This document shows, piece by piece, positions 46,394 through 54,492 of a stretch of 64,000 bases of DNA; the first letter of the stretch is position 1, and every line of letters begins with the position of its first letter. A model generated the notes under the pieces. That model worked only from the letters and a program-made list of their open reading frames with translations, had not been told where the DNA came from and did not search any database. This stretch comes from Pseudomonas sp. dw_358. Lineage in GTDB: Bacteria; Pseudomonadota; Gammaproteobacteria; Pseudomonadales; Pseudomonadaceae. Position numbers and translations under genes: made by a program. The stretch lies in contig NZ_JAAVUX010000005.1 of the NCBI RefSeq assembly GCF_018449655.1, positions 124,001-188,000 on the forward strand, in the 5' to 3' direction.

Positions 46394-46876
46394 ATGCACG
46401 CCTTTGGCTTGAAAAGCGAAGGAAAGAAGGCATCGGCCTTCAGGGCGCTGGTGGTTGCCGGGCTTTTCGCCGGCAGCGGCCTGGCGCTGGGTGCCAACGA
46501 CGGCCAGACGCAGGTCAACGGGTTGCTCAGTTCGGACCCGATGTATTTGTCGACATGGAAGACGTTGGTACACCACGAAGACAGGTTGCCGGATTGGGTC
46601 ATCAACCTCAGTGGCACATCGACGCTGCAAATGACGGCCGTTGAAGATCATGGCTCCAAATACTTGGTCGGACCGTTGTGTGAGACCCCGCAAGGATGTG
46701 ATCACGAACGGTTGGTCGTGGCATTCAGTTGGGACAAGGAGACTGCCTATGCGCTGCTGGCCAATGTGCCCGCGAAGCTGCCGGCCGACACCTCGCCCAG
46801 CAAGACTGAATACCGTTGGCTCGGCAAACCAAGCCCGGCGATGCAACAATTGCTGACTGAACAGCTTGGCAAATAG
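46394..46876 (+). CDS. Ivy-family C-type lysozyme inhibitor
   Basis: Exported protein of 160 aa. Signal peptide to about residue 33 (GSGLALGAN). Mature part includes NLSGTSTLQMTAVEDHGSKYLVG and the loop CETPQGCDHERLVVAFSW, matching the CKPHDC loop by which Ivy blocks the lysozyme active site. The loop Cys are conserved but the residues between differ from E. coli (ETPQG for KPHD), so binding strength is uncertain. It starts 1 bp after the DUF1328 stop. Confidence 0.82.
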   Translation: MHAFGLKSEGKKASAFRALVVAGLFAGSGLALGANDGQTQVNGLLSSDPMYLSTWKTLVHHEDRLPDWVINLSGTSTLQMTAVEDHGSKYLVGPLCETPQGCDHERLVVAFSWDKETAYALLANVPAKLPADTSPSKTEYRWLGKPSPAMQQLLTEQLGK

Positions 46877-47283
46877 CCACTGTGCAGCGACGCGAGATTT
46901 TCTTGGAAGTTGAACCTTTTCAAGGATTTAGCTTCTATTCCCTGCGCGACCCGAGGAGGGTTGGCGCATGACCAAGGGGCCGGGACGCTTTGATCGCTGT
47001 TTGATCGAAGGGACCTAGGGGCACAGGGAGTGCCTCCGTTGAGGGCCAGGTCAGGAAGCGCTGCCATGTCTCCCGACAGGCCGCGTGTTTACAGGCTCGC
47101 TGGCATTTTCGCGAGCAAACTTTGTTCCCGCAGAGCCGTGCTCGATATCGGTTCCATTTGGGGGAGTAAAATTTGCTTGTGCCGAGGCCAGCAACGCCAC
47201 TGCACATCTGACGCCAAACCCCGCCCCACATCCCCTCTCAAACCTCGGTATCATCTCCCGCATCGAATCGAGGGGAATCATCC
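46877..47283. other. 407-bp intergenic region with REP remnant
   Basis: No supported gene. At about 47106-47140 there is a degenerate REP-like stretch (TTTTCGCGAGCAAACTTTG and TTCCCGCAG). At 46911-46937 lies GAACCT-N16-TCTAT, a poor sigma-22 look-alike. Just before 47284 there is a ribosome site (GAGGGGAATC). Otherwise I see nothing. Confidence 0.6.
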
Positions 47284-48513
47284 ATGCTCAACGGCCTGTG
47301 GCTCGGCTTTTTTCTGGTGGCGGCCGTTTCGGCACTGGGCCAATGGCTGGTGGGTGGCAATGCCGGGATCTTCGCTGCCATGGTCGAGAGCCTGTTTGCG
47401 ATGGCCAAGTTGTCAGTGGATGTCATGGTACTGCTGTTCGGCACCCTGACCTTATGGCTGGGCTTTCTCAAGATCGCGGAGAAAGCCGGCATCGTCGATT
47501 GGTTGGCGAAAATCCTCGGACCGCTGTTCAGCCGCCTTATGCCTGAGGTACCCGCCGGGCACCCTGCGCTCGGGCTGATCACCCTGAACCTGGCCGCCAA
47601 CGGTCTGGGCCTGGATAACGCCGCAACGCCCATCGGCCTCAAGGCCATGCGTGCCTTGCAGGAGCTCAACCCCAGCAGCACCACGGCCAGCAATGCGCAG
47701 ATTCTCTTTCTGGTGCTGAACGCCTCTTCGCTGACCTTGCTGCCGGTATCCATCTTCATGTACCGCGCGCAACAGGGCGCGCCCGACCCTTCCATGGTTT
47801 TCTTGCCGATCTTGCTGGCGACCTGCGCTTCCAGCCTGGTGGGTCTGCTGTCGGTGGCGGTGATGCAGCGCCTGCGTTTGTGGGACCCGGTGGTTCTGGC
47901 CTACCTGATTCCGGGCGCTCTGATCCTGGCCGGTTTCATTGCGTTTCTGCACACCCTGACCGCCGTTGCGTTGGCCAGTCTGTCGTCGATCCTCGGCAAC
48001 CTGACGTTGTTCGGCTTGATCGTACTGTTTTTGGTGATTGGCCACCTGCGCAAGGTGAAGGTCTATGAAACGTTTGTCGAAGGAGCGAAGGAAGGCTTTG
48101 ATGTGGCCAAGAGCCTGCTGCCCTATCTGGTGGCCATGCTCTGCGCGGTCGGCGTACTGCGCGCCTCCGGCGCCCTCGAACTGGGCCTGAACGGGATTCG
48201 CCATCTGGTACTTTGGCTCGGACTGGACACGCGCTTCGTCGATGCCCTGCCCACGGCGCTGGTCAAGCCATTCTCCGGCAGCGCCGCGCGGGCGATGTTG
48301 ATCGAGACCATGCAGAGCCACGGGGTCGACAGCTTCCCGGCGCTGGTGGCGGCGACCATCCAGGGCAGTACCGAAACCACTTTCTACGTGCTGGCTGTCT
48401 ATTTCGGATCGGTCGGTATTCAGCGCGCACGCCACGCCGTAGGCTGCGCGCTGCTGGCGGACCTGGCCGGCGTGGTGGCGGCTATCTTCGTCTGCTACTG
48501 GTTCTTTGCCTGA
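47284..48513 (+). CDS. SpmAB-like membrane protein (nucleoside recognition domain)
   Basis: Integral membrane protein of 409 aa with about 8-10 helices. It has two Gate/nucleoside-recognition domains in one chain, corresponding to fused SpmA (about 1-190) and SpmB (about 220-405) of Bacillus. Motif NLAANGLGLDNAATPIGLKAM is typical of the SpmA half. A non-sporulating organism uses it for an unknown transport role. Its end overlaps the convergent DUF5924 gene by 19 bp. Confidence 0.88.
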   Translation: MLNGLWLGFFLVAAVSALGQWLVGGNAGIFAAMVESLFAMAKLSVDVMVLLFGTLTLWLGFLKIAEKAGIVDWLAKILGPLFSRLMPEVPAGHPALGLITLNLAANGLGLDNAATPIGLKAMRALQELNPSSTTASNAQILFLVLNASSLTLLPVSIFMYRAQQGAPDPSMVFLPILLATCASSLVGLLSVAVMQRLRLWDPVVLAYLIPGALILAGFIAFLHTLTAVALASLSSILGNLTLFGLIVLFLVIGHLRKVKVYETFVEGAKEGFDVAKSLLPYLVAMLCAVGVLRASGALELGLNGIRHLVLWLGLDTRFVDALPTALVKPFSGSAARAMLIETMQSHGVDSFPALVAATIQGSTETTFYVLAVYFGSVGIQRARHAVGCALLADLAGVVAAIFVCYWFFA

Positions 48514-49523
48514 TCCGGCACAGGGTCGGCAGTCACTTCAAAGCGCAGCACGCCGACGATCTGGCCGTCTTCTGTCATGACCTTGACCTGCCAGTCGCCG
48601 ACCGGGTTGGTGGGGAAGTTCTGCTTGTGAGTCCAGGCTTTGTAGCCGTCGTCGCCCCCGCCCTGGATATCCAGGGCGATGCGGTCGACTTCCTTGCCGT
48701 TGAATTGCCACACATGGTAGATCCGCTCATTCAGCCCGCGCGGTGCATTGATCGCGGTGTACGCGTACAGGCCCTTGCGTAGCAGGTCGCGGGCACTGAC
48801 CTGCTCCAGGGTGTCCTCGGGGTTGTGCTTGTTCAGCTCGGTGGTCACCGCCACATGGGTCAGCCACAGCGTCGCTGGCGGCACCCAGGAGCGCAGCAGC
48901 CAGCCGGCGCCGCCAATGGCCAGTGTCAGGACCAGCAACGCCGCACCGCGCCGCCAGTTGGTAATGGGAAAGGTCGTGGCCAGGCTGGGGAATGACAGCA
49001 GCATGGCCACGCCCAGCGCCAGCTTGAAGCTTTCGGCCGTGGTCAGGTGCAAGATGATCGGCAGCGCGGTCAACAGCGCGGCGAACAGGGTCAGGGTATG
49101 CATGGCGAGGAACAGCCAGCGCCGCGGCGCTACCCATTTGTAGTACAGAGGGTCGACGATCGACACCAGGCCCACCACTCCCAGCAGCCCGGTAAAGATC
49201 GCCTGACCGCTGTTCCAGGTGGTGGTGATGTAGAAAAATGGCAACACGAAGAACAGGCTTTCCTGGTGGATCATCTGCGTGGCATAGCGTAGCAGCGGCA
49301 CCGGGATTTCCCGTTTGAAGGTCCGCTGGAACAGCTGAGTCAGGCTGTTTTCCAGCATCAGCCAGATCCAGCTGACCAGCATGATGATCGCCACCCAACT
49401 GGCCAGCCGGGCGCCCCGATTGACCAAAATGAAGCTGCAGACGCCCGAGATGAAACCACCCAGCGCGATAATGCCCGGGTAGCGTTTGATCAGTTCGAGA
49501 ATGCGCTGGATCGTGTGCTGCAT
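48495..49523 (-). CDS. DUF5924/DUF2914 membrane protein
   Basis: Protein of 342 aa. The N-terminal 215 residues hold about seven helices (DUF5924). The C-terminal 110 residues are a soluble DUF2914 domain (VYHVWQFNGKEVDRIALDIQG, GDWQVKVMTEDGQIVGV). Function unknown. It is downstream of the M16 gene (64 bp) and could be in an operon with it. Confidence 0.82.
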   Translation of the reverse strand: MQHTIQRILELIKRYPGIIALGGFISGVCSFILVNRGARLASWVAIIMLVSWIWLMLENSLTQLFQRTFKREIPVPLLRYATQMIHQESLFFVLPFFYITTTWNSGQAIFTGLLGVVGLVSIVDPLYYKWVAPRRWLFLAMHTLTLFAALLTALPIILHLTTAESFKLALGVAMLLSFPSLATTFPITNWRRGAALLVLTLAIGGAGWLLRSWVPPATLWLTHVAVTTELNKHNPEDTLEQVSARDLLRKGLYAYTAINAPRGLNERIYHVWQFNGKEVDRIALDIQGGGDDGYKAWTHKQNFPTNPVGDWQVKVMTEDGQIVGVLRFEVTADPVPDQAKNQ

Positions 49524-49587
49524 TTTGCGACGTCAGCCTTCGTTGTCATGCACGTGGAGAGGCGCGGAGGATACCGATTCGAGCGCG

Positions 49588-51036
49588 CTATTGCGCGGGC
49601 GTCCGTCGGCGTCGCCAGCCTCGGACCAGCGTAAGGATCATCCCGACCAGCAGCAGCCCGATCAAGGCCGCCAGCATGTAGACCTGGTCATAACTGAGCA
49701 GCGGCTGTTCGATACGCACGTAGGGCGGCTGCTTCAACACCTCACGCAGCGCCCGGTTGGCTTCGTCGAGGCTGACCTGGCTGATGGCCCGGGAAGGGTC
49801 GTCGAAACGGCCGCTGTCGTAGTCGCCCAGATTATTCCAGTAATAGTCTGCCAGTTCGCTGTTGCCCTGCACGGCCCAGGCCTGGCGGGCCAATACCTGC
49901 TGTTTGATGCGCTCGAACGTCTGCGGGTCGAGGCCGTGTTCGCGCAGATTGTCCATCATTTGACCCAGCACCCTTTCCGCCCGGGGCAGGTCATCGCGGT
50001 CCACGTCGGCATTCAGACTCAGGATGCCGGTGTCACCGAAGGCATCGCGCTGGCTCCAGGGGCCGTAGGACAAACCGTGTTTGAGGCGTAATTCGGTGTA
50101 CAGCGCCCAGTCGAGGTACTCCTGGACCAGGTCCAGCGCCTGCGGATGCTCGCCGGCAATGGCCGGCTCCAGGTAGAACCAGTGCAGCTTGCTGCCCTCG
50201 CCCAGCCAGCCCTGAGGCAAGGTCCGGCGCATTTGGGCGGCATGGCTGATGCTCAGAAGGGTCGCGTCACTGTCGTCGAGATCGGCCGAGCGCAGGTCAC
50301 TGTAGACTCGCTCCAGGTAGGCCGGCAGCAGGCGATCGAGGTCGCCGACGACAATCAGGGTCATGTTGTTGGCGACGTACCATTTGTCCCGCACGGCCTG
50401 GACCTGGGCCAGGTTCAGGTCTGCCACATTGGAGCGTTCAGGGCACTTGAGGCCCAGTTCGGTGGCCAGTTGATCGCTGGCGCCGTGGCCGATGTCCTGG
50501 CGGTCGAGCAGGCGTTCGAGGTGGGAGTAATGGCCACCATCTTCGTGTTCGACGATCTGCCGCGACAATTCCAGCGCCTTGGCGTCGATACGGGTCTGGG
50601 TAATGATCGCTCGCAACAGATCCAGCGCCTTGCGCTGGTTGCGTGCGGGCGCCTCGATCACGAAGGTGGTGTCGCTGTTGCTGGTAAAGGCGTTCCACTC
50701 GCCGCCCAGAGCCTGCATGCGTTCTTCCAGGCCACCTTCGCCGCTTTCGTCGAGGCCACTGAACAGCAGATGCTCCAGCAGATGGGGCAATTCCTGGGTG
50801 GCGCAGGGGAAGTCGTCGAAGCCCACGCCCACCACCAGGCGGATCGCGACATGGCCACGGTCACCGGGTTTGAGCAGAATCTGCAAGCCATTGGCCAGTT
50901 GATAGCCTTCCACCTGAAAGCGATCCACCGCCAGCGCCCGTCCGGCGCTGGTCACAGCCAATATCATCAGTGAGGCCAACAACAGCGCTACCTTGTTCAG
51001 CCACAGCCAGGTGGGCGCTTTCAACAGATCAGCCAT
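49588..51036 (-). CDS. M16-family zinc peptidase, membrane anchored
   Basis: Pitrilysin-type protease of 482 aa. The inverted zinc motif HxxEH is HLLEH (LPHLLEHLLFSG, near residue 88). A hydrophobic N-terminus (about 12-37) and a C-terminal helix (DQVYMLAALIGLLLVGMILT) followed by RGWRRRR suggest anchoring. One chain has both M16 halves but is compact. Substrates unknown. It lies 64 bp downstream of the Na/Pi gene. Confidence 0.87.
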   Translation of the reverse strand: MADLLKAPTWLWLNKVALLLASLMILAVTSAGRALAVDRFQVEGYQLANGLQILLKPGDRGHVAIRLVVGVGFDDFPCATQELPHLLEHLLFSGLDESGEGGLEERMQALGGEWNAFTSNSDTTFVIEAPARNQRKALDLLRAIITQTRIDAKALELSRQIVEHEDGGHYSHLERLLDRQDIGHGASDQLATELGLKCPERSNVADLNLAQVQAVRDKWYVANNMTLIVVGDLDRLLPAYLERVYSDLRSADLDDSDATLLSISHAAQMRRTLPQGWLGEGSKLHWFYLEPAIAGEHPQALDLVQEYLDWALYTELRLKHGLSYGPWSQRDAFGDTGILSLNADVDRDDLPRAERVLGQMMDNLREHGLDPQTFERIKQQVLARQAWAVQGNSELADYYWNNLGDYDSGRFDDPSRAISQVSLDEANRALREVLKQPPYVRIEQPLLSYDQVYMLAALIGLLLVGMILTLVRGWRRRRTPAQ

Positions 51037-51100
51037 CAGTCAATCGTGTCCATTCAAGTCCGCCAGGTCCGAGCAACAGACTGCCGACCTGCCTGGATGT

Positions 51101-52759
51101 TCAAGCCGGCGGCGTATCTTGCTCCGCAGTGTCGCTCAGGGCGCCGGTTTCGGTATTTTCCAGCACAACATAGGCGCTGCCGCAGAATAGCGAATTCAGG
51201 CGCTTCATGTCGGCAATCAGCTCCAGATGCAGCGAACTGGTTTCCAGGCTCTGCACCACCTTGCGTTGCAGACGGCTGACGTGGGCATGGGCCAGGCGCC
51301 GTTCCTGGGCGCGAAACTTGCGTTTCTCCTTGAGCAATTGGCGTGCGCTTTCCGGATCACCGCTGAGGAACACCGACAGGCCCAGGCGCAGGTTGGCCAT
51401 CAATTGCGTCTGCAACCCGGCCAGCTCTTCCAGGCCGACCTCGGAGAACGAGCGGCGCTGGGCAGTCTTTTGCTGCTGAACCTTGCGCAGCATGCGCTCG
51501 ATCAGATCGCTGGCCAGGTTCAGGTTGATGGCCAGTTCGATGATTTCGGCCCAGCGGCGGCTGTCCTGCTCGCCGAGGTCTTCGCGGGGCATCTGTGCCA
51601 GATAGAGTTTGATGGCGTTGTACAGCGCTTCGATCTCGTCGTTCTGGGTGCGGACTTCCTGGGTCACGGTGGTCTGCTGGCCCCGCAGCACGTTGAGCAT
51701 GGCATTGAGCAGGCTGTCCACCAGGTCGCCGATGCGCAAGGTTTCACGCACGGCATTGGACAGCGCCAGGCTGGGTGTGGACAGCGCGGTCAGGTCCAGA
51801 TGGCGCGGGCCGCCGGTGCCGTTGGCCTGGGGCTTTTGCGGCAGCAGCCAGGCGCAGAGCCTGGCCATGTAGCCGGTGCTGGGCAGTAGGATCAGGCAGC
51901 GCAGGCTGTTGTAGGCCACATGAAAACCGATGACCAGACCCTGCACATTGCTGTATTGCAGGCTGTCCATCCAGCGCGCCAGGGGTTCGAGCACCGGCAC
52001 GATGAGCAGCAGGCCGATCAGCTTGTAGAGCAGGCTGCCCAACGCGACTTGGCGCCCGGCGGTGTTTTGCATGCTGGTGGAAAGAAACGCCAGCAGGCCG
52101 CTGCCGATGTTGGCGCCGATCACCAGGCCGATGGCCACCGGCAGGCTGATCACCCCGGATTCGGCCAGGGTAGCGGTGAGCAGCACGGCCGCGAGGCTTG
52201 AATAGGAGACCATGGCGAAGATCGCGCCGATCAGCGCGTCCAGCAGGATATCGCCGGTGAGGGACGCGAACAGAACCTTCACCCCTTGCGCGTGGGTGAT
52301 CGGTGTCGCCGCCTCGACGATCAGCTGCAGCGCCAGCACGATCAGGCCCAGGCCGATGCCCACGCGGCCCAACTGCCCCAGACGGGTCTGTTTGCGCGAG
52401 AGGAAAAAGATCACACCGAGGAATATCAGCAGCGGCGACAGCCATGACAGGTCGAAGGTCAGCACCCGCGACATCAAGGCCGTACCCACGTCGGCGCCGA
52501 GCATGATAGCCAGCGCAGGCATCAGCCCCATCAGCCCTTGACCGACAAACGAGGTGGTAAGCATGGCGGTGGCGTTGCTGCTCTGCACCACGGCGGTCAC
52601 GAGAATACCGGCGAGGAACGCCAGCGGGCGTTTCGACATGTTCTGGCTGAGCAGCTGCCGTAGCTGGCTGCCGTAGACCCGGAGTATCCCGGTGCGAACG
52701 ATGTGAGTGCCCCAGATCAGCAGGGCGACGGCAGACAAGAGATTCAGCAGGGTAAGCAT
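51101..52759 (-). CDS. Na+/phosphate cotransporter family protein
   Basis: Membrane protein of 552 aa. Two Na_Pi_cotrans repeats (about 1-150 and 165-305, with the motif QSSNATAML and SYSSLAAVLL) are followed by a cytoplasmic PhoU-like helical domain (about 330-540). This is the NptA/YjbB type, which in bacteria often exports phosphate. It heads a run with the M16 and DUF5924 genes. Confidence 0.9.
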   Translation of the reverse strand: MLTLLNLLSAVALLIWGTHIVRTGILRVYGSQLRQLLSQNMSKRPLAFLAGILVTAVVQSSNATAMLTTSFVGQGLMGLMPALAIMLGADVGTALMSRVLTFDLSWLSPLLIFLGVIFFLSRKQTRLGQLGRVGIGLGLIVLALQLIVEAATPITHAQGVKVLFASLTGDILLDALIGAIFAMVSYSSLAAVLLTATLAESGVISLPVAIGLVIGANIGSGLLAFLSTSMQNTAGRQVALGSLLYKLIGLLLIVPVLEPLARWMDSLQYSNVQGLVIGFHVAYNSLRCLILLPSTGYMARLCAWLLPQKPQANGTGGPRHLDLTALSTPSLALSNAVRETLRIGDLVDSLLNAMLNVLRGQQTTVTQEVRTQNDEIEALYNAIKLYLAQMPREDLGEQDSRRWAEIIELAINLNLASDLIERMLRKVQQQKTAQRRSFSEVGLEELAGLQTQLMANLRLGLSVFLSGDPESARQLLKEKRKFRAQERRLAHAHVSRLQRKVVQSLETSSLHLELIADMKRLNSLFCGSAYVVLENTETGALSDTAEQDTPPA

Positions 52760-53014
52760 GACACGGCCCCCTGTAAGCGTCCGGTCTTGGACGCTGGCGT
52801 ATGTCTTTGTTACTTAAGCTGTAGTTGTCCTAAGCACGAAACGCCAGCATCGCACAGGCAATCGTTTTTTTGAAACAAAACTGTCATGAAAGTGTATTGA
52901 CGGTCAGACCCCTGCCCGTTGGGTACAGTAGGGTTTGAAACGTGTGCGCAGGAAGACGTAGCCCGCGACCGGCAGCACACCGGTCATCCGGGTAAGCCGA
53001 TCGCAGGTCGGGCA
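52760..53014. other. 255-bp gap with a possible small open frame
   Basis: Between the Na/Pi gene and the HDOD gene. On the minus strand an ATG overlaps the HDOD stop (TAATG, with GGAG ahead) and opens a 43-codon frame to 52884. Another frame in the same stretch reads MTGVLPVAGYVFLRTRFKPY. Neither is recognised. CTGTCATGAAAGTGT at about 52882 is half of a Pho box at best. Confidence 0.3.
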
Positions 53015-54415
53015 TTACTCCTGGTTGAACTGCGCCGCCAACTCCCGCAGCAGGGCCTCGGCATCGAGCACCTTGGTCACCACGTCCTCGGCTTTTTCCC
53101 GGGTCAGACCCAGGCGCTCCAACAGTTCGTCCGGAATCGGCTCTTCGGCCCCGGCGCCGACACCGCGGCTGCGCAACAGGCGCACCGCCAGGCAAACCAG
53201 GTTCGGATATTGCGAGTATTCGCCGGCATAGTGCGGGTCGTGTTGGAACCGCAGCGCGGTGGCCAGCTCTTCGGGCATGTCCCAGTAGCGCATCAACCAA
53301 GAACCCATCTGCTCGCGGGTAATGCCCAGCAGGTGCTGTTCGACGTAGCCGTGGTTCAGGTGGGGGTTGACCTCCAGATGACGGCAGATCAGCGAGAAGT
53401 GCGGTGGAAAAACGTGTGCCAGCAGCAGATAGCCAAAATTGTGCAGCAGACCGGCCAGATAGGTCAGCCCCGCTTCCGGGCGTTCCGCACGAGGAATGGC
53501 GCGGGTCAGGCCCTCGATGACGGCAGCCGTGTAGATGGACTGGTGCCAGTACGGCGTAGCCTGTTGCGGGTGATCCTTGGGCAGGCTAAGGGTCTTGCCC
53601 AGGGCCAGCCCCAGCGCCAGGTTGATGACCAGATCGAAGCCGAGAATGCGCACGATGGCATCTTCCACCGAACGGATCTTGCCAGGCGACGCGTAGTACG
53701 GTGAGGCAGCCCAGCTGACCACTTGCGCAGCCAGGGCTGGGTCCGTCTCGACCACGCCGGTGATGTCATCGATGGTGGCGTTGGGATCGACCCGCAGCTT
53801 GATGATCTTCTGCGCGGTTTCCGCCAGTGGCGGGATCTCGATGGTGGCCTCAAGGCGTTGCTGGATGCGCCGTGCGGTGAACGCCTGGACGGCCTGGGTG
53901 ATTTCCTTGCGGTCATCATCCGGGCGGGTCAGGTTGGGTTCGATCAAGGTCAGCGGCGAGCCGAAATTGCCGGCGCTGGCCTTGAGCAGCATCTTCTTGA
54001 AGTCTTCGCTGGTCAGTTCCAGCAGCAGGCCCGGTTGACCTGAGGCGACCAGCAGCAGCGGTTCGTTCAGCAGGCGCTCGTCGTAGAGGCATGGCGAGCT
54101 GCTCAGGACCGGCAGGCCGGGCAGCGAGGTCAGGTCATGCTTGGCCAGCAGTTTGCCCAGCCTGTCCAACGGAACGGCGGTCAGCTTGCGGCCAGTCAAT
54201 TCCGCGAGGCGGTTGAGGTCCAGCAGCTGACTTTGTGCAAACAACACCATCAGGGTGCCGACGGCATCGCCCAGCAGGACGGTCTGGACCTTTTGCGACG
54301 CAACCGTGGCCTGATGTTCAGGGACCTCGCGGTAGCGAATGCCCAGCTTGGCAAGCAGCAGCTGGATGGCAGACGGGGCGTGCAGAGCAGCAGTGTCCAG
54401 AGCAACTTCAGTCAT
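53015..54415 (-). CDS. YbaK-HDOD fusion protein
   Basis: Protein of 466 aa from MTEVALDTAAL at 54415. The first 150 residues resemble the YbaK/EbsC aminoacyl-tRNA deacylase fold. The HDOD domain covers about 190-400 (ALAAQVVSWAASPYYA, YLAGLLHNFGYLLLA). It lacks an output domain. In Pseudomonas this fusion is annotated as deacylase plus HDOD. The function is signalling by inference. It follows recG on the same strand, 77 bp downstream. Confidence 0.85.
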   Translation of the reverse strand: MTEVALDTAALHAPSAIQLLLAKLGIRYREVPEHQATVASQKVQTVLLGDAVGTLMVLFAQSQLLDLNRLAELTGRKLTAVPLDRLGKLLAKHDLTSLPGLPVLSSSPCLYDERLLNEPLLLVASGQPGLLLELTSEDFKKMLLKASAGNFGSPLTLIEPNLTRPDDDRKEITQAVQAFTARRIQQRLEATIEIPPLAETAQKIIKLRVDPNATIDDITGVVETDPALAAQVVSWAASPYYASPGKIRSVEDAIVRILGFDLVINLALGLALGKTLSLPKDHPQQATPYWHQSIYTAAVIEGLTRAIPRAERPEAGLTYLAGLLHNFGYLLLAHVFPPHFSLICRHLEVNPHLNHGYVEQHLLGITREQMGSWLMRYWDMPEELATALRFQHDPHYAGEYSQYPNLVCLAVRLLRSRGVGAGAEEPIPDELLERLGLTREKAEDVVTKVLDAEALLRELAAQFNQE

Positions 54416-54492
54416 GATCCGTGTCCAATTTCCTACAATCGAAACAGTATACCCAGCTTGCATTCAGCCAGATCCAGTAGATCAAAGTCTAT

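Noticed and set aside
46911..46937. AlgU promoter before the SpmAB-like gene
   Set aside because: GAACCT and TCTAT both deviate from consensus and the distance to the gene (about 350 bp) is large.
52880..52902. Pho box upstream of the Na/Pi gene
   Set aside because: Only one clear CTGTCAT half-site, in the wrong orientation for the gene.
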